DNA of 64,000 bases, taken from assembly GCF_028502605.1 (NCBI RefSeq), contig NC_079232.1, positions 5,394,001-5,458,000 on the forward strand, written 5' to 3'. This document shows, piece by piece, positions 22,580-33,395 of the stretch. This DNA is from Trichoderma breve (taxonomy: Eukaryota > Ascomycota > Sordariomycetes > Hypocreales > Hypocreaceae). Position 1 is the stretch's first letter, and each line of letters opens with the position of its first letter. The translations under genes and the position numbers were made by a program. The notes below the pieces were generated by a model that was not told the DNA's origin, did not search any database, and saw only the letters and a list, made by a program, of their open reading frames with translations.

Positions 22580-24010
22580 TTAGTGGCTCTTGATACCATT
22601 GGGCTTCGACACAGCTGCCTCGACATGGGGGTGCTTGATCGTCAAGCACCAGATGTCAAGATAATCGCAGATGGTAACAATGACATCCACAACAAAGCTT
22701 CCATATACACCGACTGCGGTGCCAAGCATGAGGAACACAAAGGCGGTCTGATAGATGTCGTCGCCCAGAGAGCTGGGCCATCCAACGCCATAGTTGTTCA
22801 GCAGGACCGGGCCAATGGAGTCAACAACGCCAAAGCCGATGAGCACGCCGAGGACGTTCCAGTAAGGGAAACGCATCTTGGTAAGGTGAGCAGTGATCAT
22901 CTGCCCGACGCTGTAGGCATTGACCAGACCAGCGAAGAGGGAAAAGGGAATCAGGTGGTGGTGGAGGATATTTGGCTGCAGATAGAGGTACGTAACGATA
23001 AGGGACCAGACAGCGAAAAACGGAACAAGGCCAAGCAGGGCACCTCGGGAACGGTCACCGCGGGCACGGCGAGCTCGGATGACGTTGACGGACGACTCGA
23101 AAGTGTTGAAGCTGGTCACGATGGTGCCCTGAACCATGTACCACTCGGTAAAGGTGAGCTCGTAGATGAACTCGGGAATTCCCAGAGACGCAGGAACACC
23201 AATGGCGCGCAGGGCGCTCTGTTGCCAGATGTGCGCGCCTCCCATGAAACCGGTCAGGGCGAAGACAGAGGCAACAATGAGCACGCCCTCAACGGGTCCA
23301 TTGACAATACCGAGGGTAAGAGTCTTGGTGTGGTACTCATCCCAGGTCTGGACGTAAAAGGTAAGGAGAGCTGGTCACCCCGATTAGCATCTGATTGCTC
23401 CTCTTCTGATTCACCTTGCAGATTTGAGTGGGACTCATGGAGGGGAAGTGGAAGAGGGGCAGAGAAGAAAAGTCTTACAAGCAAAAAGGGTGGCAACAGT
23501 CTTCCAGCCCTGTCCCATGTTCTGGGATGCGGCAAAGATGAGGACTTCCAGCGTCGTGTTTAGAGCGTCGACACCATGGTCAAAGAGCTCGCCGAGGGGT
23601 CCGGATTGCTTCGTTCGTCGTCTGCAGAGATTTGTCCACCACGCATTAGTCCTTGCCGCTATTTGACTCGCAAGATGTTGTTGAGAATAAAAAAATACTC
23701 ACGCTTGAGCACCGTCAACGGCGTCAAATGTCTGGTAGAGCAGCAAACCAATGGCCCAGCTGTAGTAGACCCAGCTTGGGCAGTCCTGATCCAGGGTGGG
23801 GTTGTACCACAACATGGTCAAGAAGTTGAGGACGACGAACGAAAAGCCCGTCAGCGTAATGAGGTTCGGCGCCATGTTCATTGGGAAGCAGTGGATGACA
23901 AAGTTGGTGTAGAAGGGCTTGAGAATGTATTTCGACACCAGGGACCGGTCCACGGCAGAGTACTTGTACTCTTTCAAGGCCGGGAGGTTGTGCTGCCGCA
24001 CGTACACCAT
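22580..24010 (-). CDS. Diacylglycerol choline/ethanolamine phosphotransferase (CPT1/EPT1 type)
   Basis: Three exons, 24010-23703, 23621-23479 and 23370-22580, give 413 residues. Introns are GTGAGT...CTGCAG, GTAAGA...GACCAG with branch GATGCTAATC. The first intron falls inside the CDP-alcohol phosphotransferase motif DG-xx-AR-(x)8-G-xxx-D-xxx-D. Joining exons 1 and 2 gives DAVDGAQAR, then PLGELFDHGVD, with all catalytic Asp residues present near positions 96-123. About seven to eight hydrophobic spans follow. The family transfers phosphocholine or phosphoethanolamine from its CDP form to diacylglycerol, the last Kennedy-pathway step, in ER or Golgi membranes. Whether it prefers choline or ethanolamine cannot be told here. 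Length matches the yeast enzymes (about 390-410). Confidence 0.92.
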
Positions 24011-25809
24011 CTTGACGACTCAATATTTCCTGCTGTTGTGCTTCTTTTCCTGGTTCTTTTCCCTGCTGTCGCAATTGTCAACACGTCCGTCTCGTCGCAG
24101 TTTCGTTTGGCCTCGGTCGGTTGGGTATTAAGATTGCATCGGCTTAGAACGGGCTGAATACGAAGCTTGCAAGAGAGAGCTTGCTTGGCTTTGATATTGT
24201 TGGGAAGATGCGAAAGACCAATTAACTCCAAAATAGGCTGTTGCTGCGATAAGAGAAATCAATGCGAGAGGCAATGACGCTCGCGAGAAAACAAAAGTTG
24301 GGCTAGAGACCCGTCTCCTTGGTCTAGTCGCGTGTCCTGTTGTTAGTTTAAAACGACCAGGATGAAGTAATGGCTGCTCGGGAAGTAGAAACAGGCTGTC
24401 ACGAGGATTTTTTGGGCGCACAAACACCGACGTCAATTTTGCAGGCGGTTGCGCCCTAGTCCATTCTGGGGAGGCTAGGAGAGGACTAGCGCACAGCGTG
24501 GAGGAAAGGAGATTGGCTGTGAATCCTGCTCGTATGTTTTTGCGAGGAGCTTCCGAGGAACTCTTCTGGCAGCTGCTGCGGGACACTACTATTGGCTCTG
24601 CCGGTATTAAGTTCGTTTATAACTCTATATCTCTATTCGTAGATACTGTCAGTAGGTACAGGATGTTGCAGTGCTTTTGATGGTAGCAGAGCAAGAAGGC
24701 ATCAAATATTTCGCATATATGTCTCTTGTAATTCCTTATCTAGGGTCCATGTGCCTAGGTAGGTACTTAGAAGTCGTTGGTTGATACCTCATGGTGCCTT
24801 CTGTTCGAGTACAAGAGCTAAACTGGTATCAGGCAGTTATTGTCCTTGACGTCATTGCTGCGCGTCTCGCAGTTGCTGTGTAGAACATCTCTTGATCCTC
24901 GCATGAAAGAGACCAGCTATCATTGAATCAGCACATTAATGCCCATGCATCACCCTCCTCTGCTGAACGGCTAATGAGTATCCCATCGGCTATATTGTGA
25001 TCATATCGGCGACTTTTGGGGAATCTGTTGGTCCATATCCCTCCAGGCTGTGAGCTTTCATTTGTATGCATCGTATACCTGAGATCCAGGGCCTCCAGTC
25101 GATGATAAGACAGGTTTGGTGACTGTGCTTATACAAATTATGACCCCTAATTTAGAAACATCTATGAGTTGCCAATAACGTGCACTTATGTGTTCCGTAT
25201 TTATCTGTACCTTCCATGTTGTTCAAGCATCCAAAATGAAGTGCGGCTCCTACTGCTTATAATGACGGCCAGCACCAGTAAGACACCTATACGCCAAGAC
25301 TATCCGATTTCGCTACCTGGAGTGTATTTCAAGTCAATGTTCTCCGTCTATGTCTAACGGGAAATGGATGCATTATTCTCGTATTTTATCTTTTTCAACG
25401 TGAGCTTGGCCAGACTCGTACTGACATCTTTGCTCTCTCCACGCACCGGCGCTTCCCCAGAGCCATTCATTCATTCACCCTCTGCCAGTATCCCAGAGCT
25501 GCAGCGGTGCAATATATTTTTACCACATCATCGCTCTTATCCGAGTTCAAACAGCTTCGGAGACGCTTTCTTTCCAAGGGGCCTTTTCTCCACGAGTTCA
25601 ATGCTGAGGTATCTCCAGTGTCTATGGTTGATAGACGGACAAGGGCAGCATGACCCGTTGCGAATGGCGTGCGACAGTGGGCAGCTTCAACAAAAAGCTT
25701 CACCTCGGAAACCTTTGAATCCGCTCGGCCATCATGCCCCTTTCTCTATTGACTTTCCCCTCAAAGCGCGGTAAAATGCTTCTTTCTCCATCTCTGCCCT
25801 CTCTTCCTA
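24011..25809. other. Upstream of the phosphotransferase gene; otherwise empty
   Basis: About 1.8 kb. The near part is the phosphotransferase promoter. A palindromic CCTAGGTAGGTA motif lies near 24751. I see no supported gene. Confidence 0.5.
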
Positions 25810-26317
25810 CTAACTCTTCCTCGCAACGTGGAAATAATCCTTCTGTTCCGCAATCAGCCCGTCCCTCCAGGTCAGCAGAGACACCCCTCTCATCACCACG
25901 GCATCTCCCCTCGCGATCCCCAACGCAGGCGAGCTCTTCCTCGCCGTGCACCGCACGTCGCACTCCCAGATGACCAATTCTGGCGTTCCGCTGATGCACC
26001 GCGTCACAAACTCGATGTCGCCGTTCGACTCGAACAGGTCGGCGTAAAACGCCCGAATCTGCACCTTGTCCAACCCCACTAGCTCGAATACTTGAGCAAC
26101 ACAAAAAGGTCAGCTAAATCCAATCCACCCCCGACCATCGTCCCTCTAGCCAGCAAAAAACAGCTCTTGCGCAAATCAACCATTTGCCAAAAAGAGAAGG
26201 GAACTCACAGTGGGCCGTCAATTTGGCGTCGTCCGCATACAAGCTCAGAATACTGTCCAGATCCAGGCTGTTATACGTCGACTCCAGAATGGCAATGACG
26301 CCGTGCGCGGCCGTCAT
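25810..26317 (-). CDS. Small NTF2/SnoaL-fold protein
   Basis: Two exons, 26317-26209 and 26090-25810, give 129 residues (intron GTGAGT...CTCAAG, phase 1). The pattern fits the SnoaL-like/NTF2-like cone fold: an N-terminal helix (VIAILESTYNSLDLDSILSLY), the ADDAKL strand, a helix ending FYADLFES, then alternating strands rich in charged residues (FVTRCISG, LVIWECDVRC, GVSLLTWRDGLIAEQKDYF). The length of about 130 is typical of a single-domain member. Such proteins bind or isomerise small hydrophobic compounds, or have no known reaction. No catalytic residues can be assigned with confidence. It lies alone, with no biosynthetic gene beside it. Confidence 0.75.
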
Positions 26318-27184
26318 GATGCCTCAGCCGCCTCCCGTTTTTGAAGAAAGGAAAAAGAGAACGAGAGAATTAAGACACGACGGGTTCGCTTTTTCCCTCC
26401 CCTCCTTGAAAAAATGACAAGCACCAAGAAAAAAAAAAGGTCCCCAGCTAGCTTCAGCCCGTCCGCGCCGCCACAAAGCGGGAAACCATCTTTTCTTTAT
26501 ATCGTCGTGCCAGGAATTCACGGAGGCCCTCAATCCCAGTAGTTCCACTGCTTCGTTGCCCGATCTATCGATAGGATGCCCAGAAGAGACAATGGTCCTG
26601 GTCGGAATTTTAACAAGCCACGGGCCGTATTCCCCTTGTAGATTTTCAACCTTGCGGTCCCCGTTCTCATCGCATGGTTCGATGCACCAAATCGGCCATG
26701 CGCTTTGGAATCAATCGGTCTTGAACCGCCGCCATTGGCCCGCTCGGCAGTCGCTGGGTCCATATTGGATTTAGTAATGCTACTCTACGGCCGTTGCTGT
26801 CCCGATTTTTCGGAAGAGCCTGTAAGCATATGCCTACCTAGGTAATAAGAATGAGTGAACACGCCGAGATCCACTCGAATGACAACGACGCCGTAATGCT
26901 ATTCTGATTGATTAATCGACCTGCCAAACTAATCTTCTAGGATCTCCATGGCATGGACTCAACCCAGCGTTCCGTTTGCCCTTTCACGTCGACTCTCCAG
27001 CCTTGATCCCCTTCATCCAACCCTTAGGAAAAAGAAAGAAAAAAAGTAATTAAATAGGCTATCCGATCCCAGAAACGCGCAATCATAACCATAACCATAA
27101 CCATAACCATAACCATAACCTGCCGTAACTGGCCCGCATCTATCTGGTTATCTTTATACCAACTCCCCATCCTCTTGGTAACAA
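26318..27184. other. Intergenic with hexanucleotide array
   Basis: Promoter of the NTF2-like gene and 3' region of the next minus-strand gene. Contains CCTACCTAGGTAA near 26833 and the ATAACC array described separately. No gene. Confidence 0.5.
27085..27120. repeat. (ATAACC)6 hexanucleotide array
   Basis: Six perfect copies of ATAACC; the minus strand reads GGTTAT, one base from the telomere repeat GGTTAG. It lies 65 bases past the stop codon of the gene at 27185-29011, so it would fall in that gene's 3' UTR. Confidence 0.95.
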
Positions 27185-29011
27185 TCAGGCAGCCCTGCTC
27201 AAGACCTGGTCCAAAAGCGCGAGGCCGTTCGTAACGTCGCTGTCGACAGACTTCAATGACATGCTTCTCGATGACCAAGTAGCGTTTCCTTGAGCAGCGG
27301 GCCTTTCCTGTCTAGTTTGGCTGGGACGGCCCTCGCCCACTGCGCCGTAAATATGTCTTGTTGCCGGTGGGCTAACATTATGGCTAGCAGGCCGGGAGAG
27401 CACTTCTGCCGCATCAATGTCCCCCAGTAAACCAGTTCCTGCATACCACATAATGTTGAGTCGCCAATTGTGCTCTTGAATCTCCCTCGCAGTCAAGCGT
27501 CCTGGATATCCCATACACTGGGGGAACATCGGGCCAGTAGGCTCGTCCCATTCTTCCTGGGCATGGTACATTCCCGAGCCAACTGAACCGGGGTAGCCCT
27601 GTCTCTGAGCACTAGAGTTTGCAATGTTAGCTCCAACCTTCTCATAGACTTGGCAGGTAGACCCATAAGCATACTCAGCGGTGCATCTTTGTTCTGGGGT
27701 CCAGTCGGGGTCAGAGTTGATGGTCAAGTACAGCAGGGTGTCGGGAGAAATCATCGGATTCTCCTCATACTCAGCGAACGGGCTCTGGGAAGGTGCCGGC
27801 ATGGTCTTGGACGTAATGAATGATGACTCAGGAGCTGACATGTATTCTTCATCTTCTTCCACGGACTCTTGAGGAGTCGACGGCAGGGTGTTGAACACTT
27901 TGAAAACAAATGAAGGACGGTCATCATCAGCTTCGGCGATGTAACCTTGAGAGGCTGCCGATCGGGTCGTAAGAGCTTTGAATGTTGATTCAAAGGTTGA
28001 AGGACGATACTGGCGTTGTCCAGGAGGCCCGGCAGTCAAGGGTTTGGGCGCACCTGGACCTGTGGCGAGATGCATGGATGCCAACGGATTGGGATCTGCG
28101 TTGTCGCTGTTTGTAGAGGGAGTCGAAAGCCGCGATTCAAAGGCGCCGTGATAGGTACCACTTGCCCCAGCTTCCGATGCCATCTTTCGAGACCTCCATC
28201 GACTGTCCTGGGTTCTCTGGTACAGAGTGCCGGGTTCCGACAGAATAGGCCTGAGTCCCATTGAGACTTCTTCACTTGAGGAGATCCGCGCTCCACCTTG
28301 ACTGTCGTTGCGGTATGTGAAAGGGGTGCTCAGCCTGGATGGGCCACCGCTTAGGCTGTTGCCGGCCTTTGGTCTTGTCCCCCGAAGGAGCGCTTTCTGA
28401 GCGTTCTTTTGGTTCGGGTTCGGATACGAAGCCAGGTTTTGAAGAGATTTGACGGTCATGTTCATTAGGGCACTGTTGACGATGTCGTCCTCATCATCAC
28501 TAGAACTATCATTGTTTATCATGACCGCCTTCCCTTTGCCGTTATCAAAGAGGGAGAGTGATGGCGAATCAGCTCCAGCACGGAGGGACGTGTTATGCCG
28601 TCTAAGGCCGTGAGATGACATTATGGGTTCTTGGTGCGGGCTAACAACAGGGCTAACAGCGCGATCATAGTTTTGCTGTAAAGGGCTATACTGCTGAATA
28701 GCTGCAGGGGCAGCCGGCACTTTGACGCTGGTGTCGGATCTGAACTGTGTGTCGGGGAGCATAGTTCTGGGAGTGCCAAACTTTGTAGCGTCAAGAGGGA
28801 ATCCGCTGGCTTCGGAGTTCAACTTGAGCAAGCGGCCACGGCGAGCGGGGGGCTGGAGTCGCTGCGAAGAATTGGGATTGTAGATGGTCCCCGCAGTTGT
28901 GTAGGTTGGCTGAGACGAGGCTGAGGATTCCACCAGAGGGTTCGAGGAGAAAGTCTGGTAAGAAGCGTCGTCGTCCTCCGCTAGTCCACAGGGCTCTATA
29001 GTCTGTGTCAT
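27185..29011 (-). CDS. Large, mostly disordered protein of unknown function
   Basis: An intronless frame of 608 residues from ATG 29011. I do not recognise a family. The first two thirds are low in hydrophobics and rich in Ser, Pro, Gln and Asn, with an acidic patch (SSSDDEDD near residue 170) and RLSTP repeats that look like phosphorylation sites. The last third looks folded: DTLLYLTINSDPDWTPEQRC, then AEYAYGSTCQVYEKVGANIANSS, and a Trp-rich piece around HNWRLNIMWYAGTGLLGDIDAAEVL. No membrane segment or signal peptide is visible. Codon use and length make it a real gene. A regulatory or scaffold role would fit the composition, but that is only inference. Confidence 0.8.
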   Translation of the reverse strand: MTQTIEPCGLAEDDDASYQTFSSNPLVESSASSQPTYTTAGTIYNPNSSQRLQPPARRGRLLKLNSEASGFPLDATKFGTPRTMLPDTQFRSDTSVKVPAAPAAIQQYSPLQQNYDRAVSPVVSPHQEPIMSSHGLRRHNTSLRAGADSPSLSLFDNGKGKAVMINNDSSSDDEDDIVNSALMNMTVKSLQNLASYPNPNQKNAQKALLRGTRPKAGNSLSGGPSRLSTPFTYRNDSQGGARISSSEEVSMGLRPILSEPGTLYQRTQDSRWRSRKMASEAGASGTYHGAFESRLSTPSTNSDNADPNPLASMHLATGPGAPKPLTAGPPGQRQYRPSTFESTFKALTTRSAASQGYIAEADDDRPSFVFKVFNTLPSTPQESVEEDEEYMSAPESSFITSKTMPAPSQSPFAEYEENPMISPDTLLYLTINSDPDWTPEQRCTAEYAYGSTCQVYEKVGANIANSSAQRQGYPGSVGSGMYHAQEEWDEPTGPMFPQCMGYPGRLTAREIQEHNWRLNIMWYAGTGLLGDIDAAEVLSRPASHNVSPPATRHIYGAVGEGRPSQTRQERPAAQGNATWSSRSMSLKSVDSDVTNGLALLDQVLSRAA

Positions 29012-31032
29012 ACTGATGGACTGCTACCTGGCGAAGATGAGAGGAGGTAAAGTGCGATAGAAATTGCAAACTAAGGGAAGGCCCATGTTAGCTGCGAAGC
29101 GAATCAAGCGAGAGGCGGCAAAAGTATAATTTCGTGAAGTCTCTCTGGAGATCAGAGCGTCGATGGTGAGCTCGAAAACCAGCAGAGGGTGATTAATGGG
29201 GAGAAAGGGTTTGGGTTTGATATACGATTCAAAGCCAAGGAGGACGAGCTCAAGTCCAACCAAGCCGCGGCCACTTTATTGACAGAATCAGACAGGCAAT
29301 CGATTGACCAAGGCCTGCTTTCTCTCCAAGATCTTGTCCTTGCTCCCAAGGTGTCCAATGCAACAACTGTGAGGTGGAAAGGAAAGGCTCAACGAGAAAA
29401 AGATGCAAGAAATCCTGGCAGTCCAGCAAATCTTCCAGAGAAGGTGAAGAAGGGAAGATGGCGAAGGAGGGAAGAGGATAATTTGGGAAAGAAAAAGGAG
29501 ATGAAAAAAAATTGACGAAGCGAGAGCGAGGGGAGAGCGAGAGGGAGAGCGAAAGAGAGGCAAGTGATGGGCAAATCGGGGAGAGAAGTCCTGAGGCACA
29601 AATTTCTGAGTGCTCCTTCCCTCCATGATCAAAGGTACATGGCGAGCAACAAACAGGAGTGACATTACTCAAAAAGTACACTATGGATCAGTCGGCTCAC
29701 CTGGTGATTTCCAAGAGGAATACTTAGTAACTTTGATGAGATATCTTCGACTTTCCAAGAAGAAGGAAGATGGCCAAAGAAGACGAGGACGAAGAAAAAG
29801 AAATTCAGCGGAGGGAATTTGATGAACATGGCCCCTCCCAATAAAAGAAGGATACTAGGTAATGAGGGGAGGGGGGCACATCCAGTGAAGTGAAGCCAAA
29901 GTGAAGCCGGCGGGTCAAACAAAGGGACAGCCGCCAAAAGTGATCTCGATAAGTTCAGATTGTAAGCCAAACTCAAAATCCGAGCACACGTAGCTAGGTC
30001 AAAAGCCCTGCTTCTTCTGCGCTCCATAAAGCATCGTCAGTGAATGGGCCACGTTTAACCTCCGGGCCCAGAAGGACTCAGCTACCTAGCCAAGTACTAC
30101 AGAGCTACCATGGCGTTCTTCACAAGCCATTCTTGGGATGACTTCCTAATTGTACTCTTCAACATCAATTTCTCCTACAGTGAACTTTGCCTGTCCCCAC
30201 CAAGGTACGCACGATGGCTACGCAGAGTTTGGAAATGGAACAGTAGCATGGTATAGTAGGTACATAAGATAGGCGCTCAGCCCAAGTGACAAATCACGTA
30301 TACGTCAATATTATTCTTCATCTGCTCACTATCGTATCCTATAGCCATGCGGCCTACATAACATGTCCAATGCCAATAGAGAAAAACAAGCCTCGCAGGT
30401 CTTGATGCTTTTTTAATTCATTCCTGGTAAATCCTCCCTGGGTATGATCAAGACACGCCTTCCCGAATTATCAAACATGAAAAGAAAGAGAAAGAAAAAA
30501 AAATGAAACGAAGCCTATGGCAAAGATAGCCAAATCTTCCAACAAAAGCCAATCTTCTGGTCTCAGGGCCGAGACCATCCGCACCCCATAAAGCGGGTCA
30601 TCCGTTGCATCATCGTGAAAAGAAATAGTGACTCACTCCACTCTCTAGTTCGATTAGAGTATCGCAATGTACATATAAATGAAATACGGTCAAGAATGGC
30701 GCATCGATAGCGGTGTATAGCCCTCCAAGGAGCAAGCGCCACGAGGTATACTCGTGTAGAGGTAGATCAGGCCAAAATGCCATCATCAGGAGAAATGCGA
30801 GAGGATCACACTAAATATTTGAAGTTGTAATCAGAGAGTAAAATCACTCAAAAGGCTGAGTGTAACTATGTGAGAAGAAAAAGGACAAACGTTGAAGAAG
30901 AGAAGAAAGAGGAAGGAATGCAGCAGCGGCGAGCCCATCGCCGGGTCCATCTAATTTGCATGAATAAAATTGAAGCGCTCGAAAGCGGCGCTGTTGTCGA
31001 GAGAGAGAAAGTGGTTGACAGCTTGTATCACA
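29012..31032. other. Upstream of the unknown gene; 3' region of palI
   Basis: About 2 kb. Purine-rich on the plus strand (29440-29580 and 29750-29830), which is pyrimidine-rich on the sense strand of the minus-strand gene and typical of fungal promoters. No supported gene. Confidence 0.5.
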
Positions 31033-33395
31033 CTACATTGGGCGATTCGGATTCGGGTACGCGCTCTCAGGAATCATGCCTGGTATCCTTCGCTTTCCCG
31101 CTGCGGTCGATCGACCCCCGGGAAGTCTAAAGTCGGGGTTGTCCAGAATCATGTCATGGCGCTGCTGTACTGGTCGGCGCTGAGGCATTGGTGGCTGTGG
31201 GCTCCACTGAGGGTTGATACCACGCTGCGAGATGGATGTAAAGTTGGAGTGCTCCGACTCAGCAGGGCTGCGAGTCCCATCAGGACCACCTCGCATGTCG
31301 TCGTAGCCGACTTCTTGGATATGTAGCGGCGGCGGTGTTTGGCGTCGCGGCGGTGTACGAGGCGTCTGGTCAAAGCGAGGGTCGACATCTTCATAATAGG
31401 TTCCCTTGTCCTTGATACCAGTTGCTGACGGTGCAGGGCTTCTAGAGTGATCAGGCGTAGGGTTGCGCTGCGCATTTGCTAGAGGCGCTACAAGAGGCGA
31501 ATTTCTTCCCCCCTCTTGGTTCCACTGGGCACGAGATGGGACGTATTGCCTGTATTGTTGAACATGGTTAGTAAAGTTCTGACGTAGGAGATGTAGTCAA
31601 GGGTGATGCATACTCATCTTGGGAATACTTGCTCCCGTCACTGGCAAACGTCTCTCTCCGCGCAGAAGAAGGCGGCTGGTCCTGCTGGAGATGAACCATT
31701 CCGACAACATCTGGATCGCTATCCGTGATGTTGCCATACTGGCCAGCTTTGTTGCTTGCCCCGGCAGCCGGCGTCGCGTCCATCTCTATGGCCTGCCCAA
31801 CTGATGAAACAGCAGACTCGGTGGCTTCTGGTAGCGGTGGAGGTGATTCTGCCCTAGGCAAGTCGAGATCTGGGCGGTACGGCACATATCTGTTGCTGCC
31901 GCTGTTGCTTCCGCTGTTGCTTGCAGTACCACTCGGTGCACCATAGTTTACGGCAGCGTCTGATTGTGGTGGCTGCTGCGCACCGCCATAAGGTGTCCCC
32001 CGACCATCAGCAAATCCTTGCCGCGGTGGAGGCTGCCGTCTGTTGCTGTACTGGCCACCCACATCGTCAGAAGAATAATTCATTGGTGGCGGACTGCGTG
32101 CTCCGCCTCCGTTGTAGTAAGGGCCACCACCATAGCCGGCGCGAGATGGCGGTCCGTATCCTCCTCGTCCACCACGCGGGCCGTATCCACCTCGACCGGC
32201 AGGGCCATAGCCTCCTCGTCCTCGCATAGGAGCTCCGTAGCCCCCACGACCACCGCCGTAGCCGTTCACAGGGTCCGTTTCTCGTCTGGTGGGGCCCCGG
32301 CGGCCATCATACGGCTGGCCAGCCGCTCCGTAGGCGTTGGGAGGCATGTTGCCATAATTAGTGTACGAATCCTGCGTTGCCGATCGCTGTAATCCGCCTG
32401 CGCCATAGCCACCGCTGACTTCGCTGCCTGCAACGGCGGCCATATCGACGGCCGCGGGCTGCCTTCCATTGGATGACCTCTCAGACGTAGTTCGCTGCGT
32501 CAGAGGAATGCGTTCCTCGCTCTGCTGGTCGTCTCTCGGAGTTTCGTATGTGGCGAATGCAGGCAAAGTGTCTTGGGTGCCGCTTCCACCGCTAACGGTT
32601 GGCACCGTGGGCTGGGTGGTCATGGTGAAGTCGGTTTTTGGCACCTGGTTCTCCCGGTTGTAGTAGTTTTCACCACTCATCTCTGCATTCTCCGCAATCC
32701 TTCTCTTTCGGTCTTTTCTGCTTACCAGAGTACGTCGCATGGCGCAAGAGACCAGAGCACTCAGGAAGACCAAGATGGTGCCGGCGAGGACAATGTAGGT
32801 GCCCCACGCCATGTGAGGAATGAAGAGTAAGACATCGATGACGAAAGCGGCAATGCAGACGAGAAGGGTGATGAAATTAAAAATGAAGAAGAAGAGCAGA
32901 TACCTCGACGAATGGGAGGCAGCGCGGAAGTGAGCAGCAATGGCCATGAAAAGCATGACCAGCGTAAGAAATGCGGCAACAGGGTGAAGAATCAAGATGG
33001 AGGAGAGCGTATGGCGAACACCACTAGGCAGATCAAAGGCCGAATTCTTTTGATTGGGAATCACGCTGCCTATTCGCACACGTTTTGTTAGCTGCTATGT
33101 CATTGTTTTGATACATGTAACTGGTACAGCCAACTGTTCACGAGAGTGGGGGGAAGGGGATGAGCAGGGGCAAGTAGGGGAGAGGCAGGCAATCGCGAAT
33201 ATTCTCACCAATGTCATAACCGATGCCAACACTGCTACAGCCCGAAGACCGGCAGAAACCAAAAACGCCAAACTGAACATCTTCAAAGCTACCGAGGGGA
33301 ATGGCCGAGATGATGGGGGCTGACAGCACCGAGAGGAGCAGCAAAGCAAAGGCGAGGCCAAGCAGGACTGTCAAGGGCGTCGCCGGTCGCAGCAT
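31033..33395 (-). CDS. palI: PalI/Rim9 pH-response membrane protein
   Basis: Three exons, 33395-33209, 33069-31614 and 31549-31033, give 719 residues; every junction is in frame. The N-terminus is a hydrophobic anchor (TPLTVLLGLAFALLLLSVLSA) followed by the extracellular block with paired Cys (GVFGFCRSSGCSSVGIGYD), then three further spans between about residues 84 and 170, the SUR7/PalI four-span layout. PalI helps the PalH sensor at the plasma membrane signal alkaline pH to the PacC pathway. The long cytosolic tail is disordered, with Gly-rich RGG/GYG repeats (plus-strand 32085-32275) and many Pro/Ser stretches. The start ATG places the first span at residue 8. Tail length varies widely among PalI proteins. 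Confidence 0.92.

Noticed and set aside
22472..23563. Plus-strand open frame of 363 codons
   Set aside because: It is the antisense of the phosphotransferase exons, whose minus-strand frame carries the catalytic motif.
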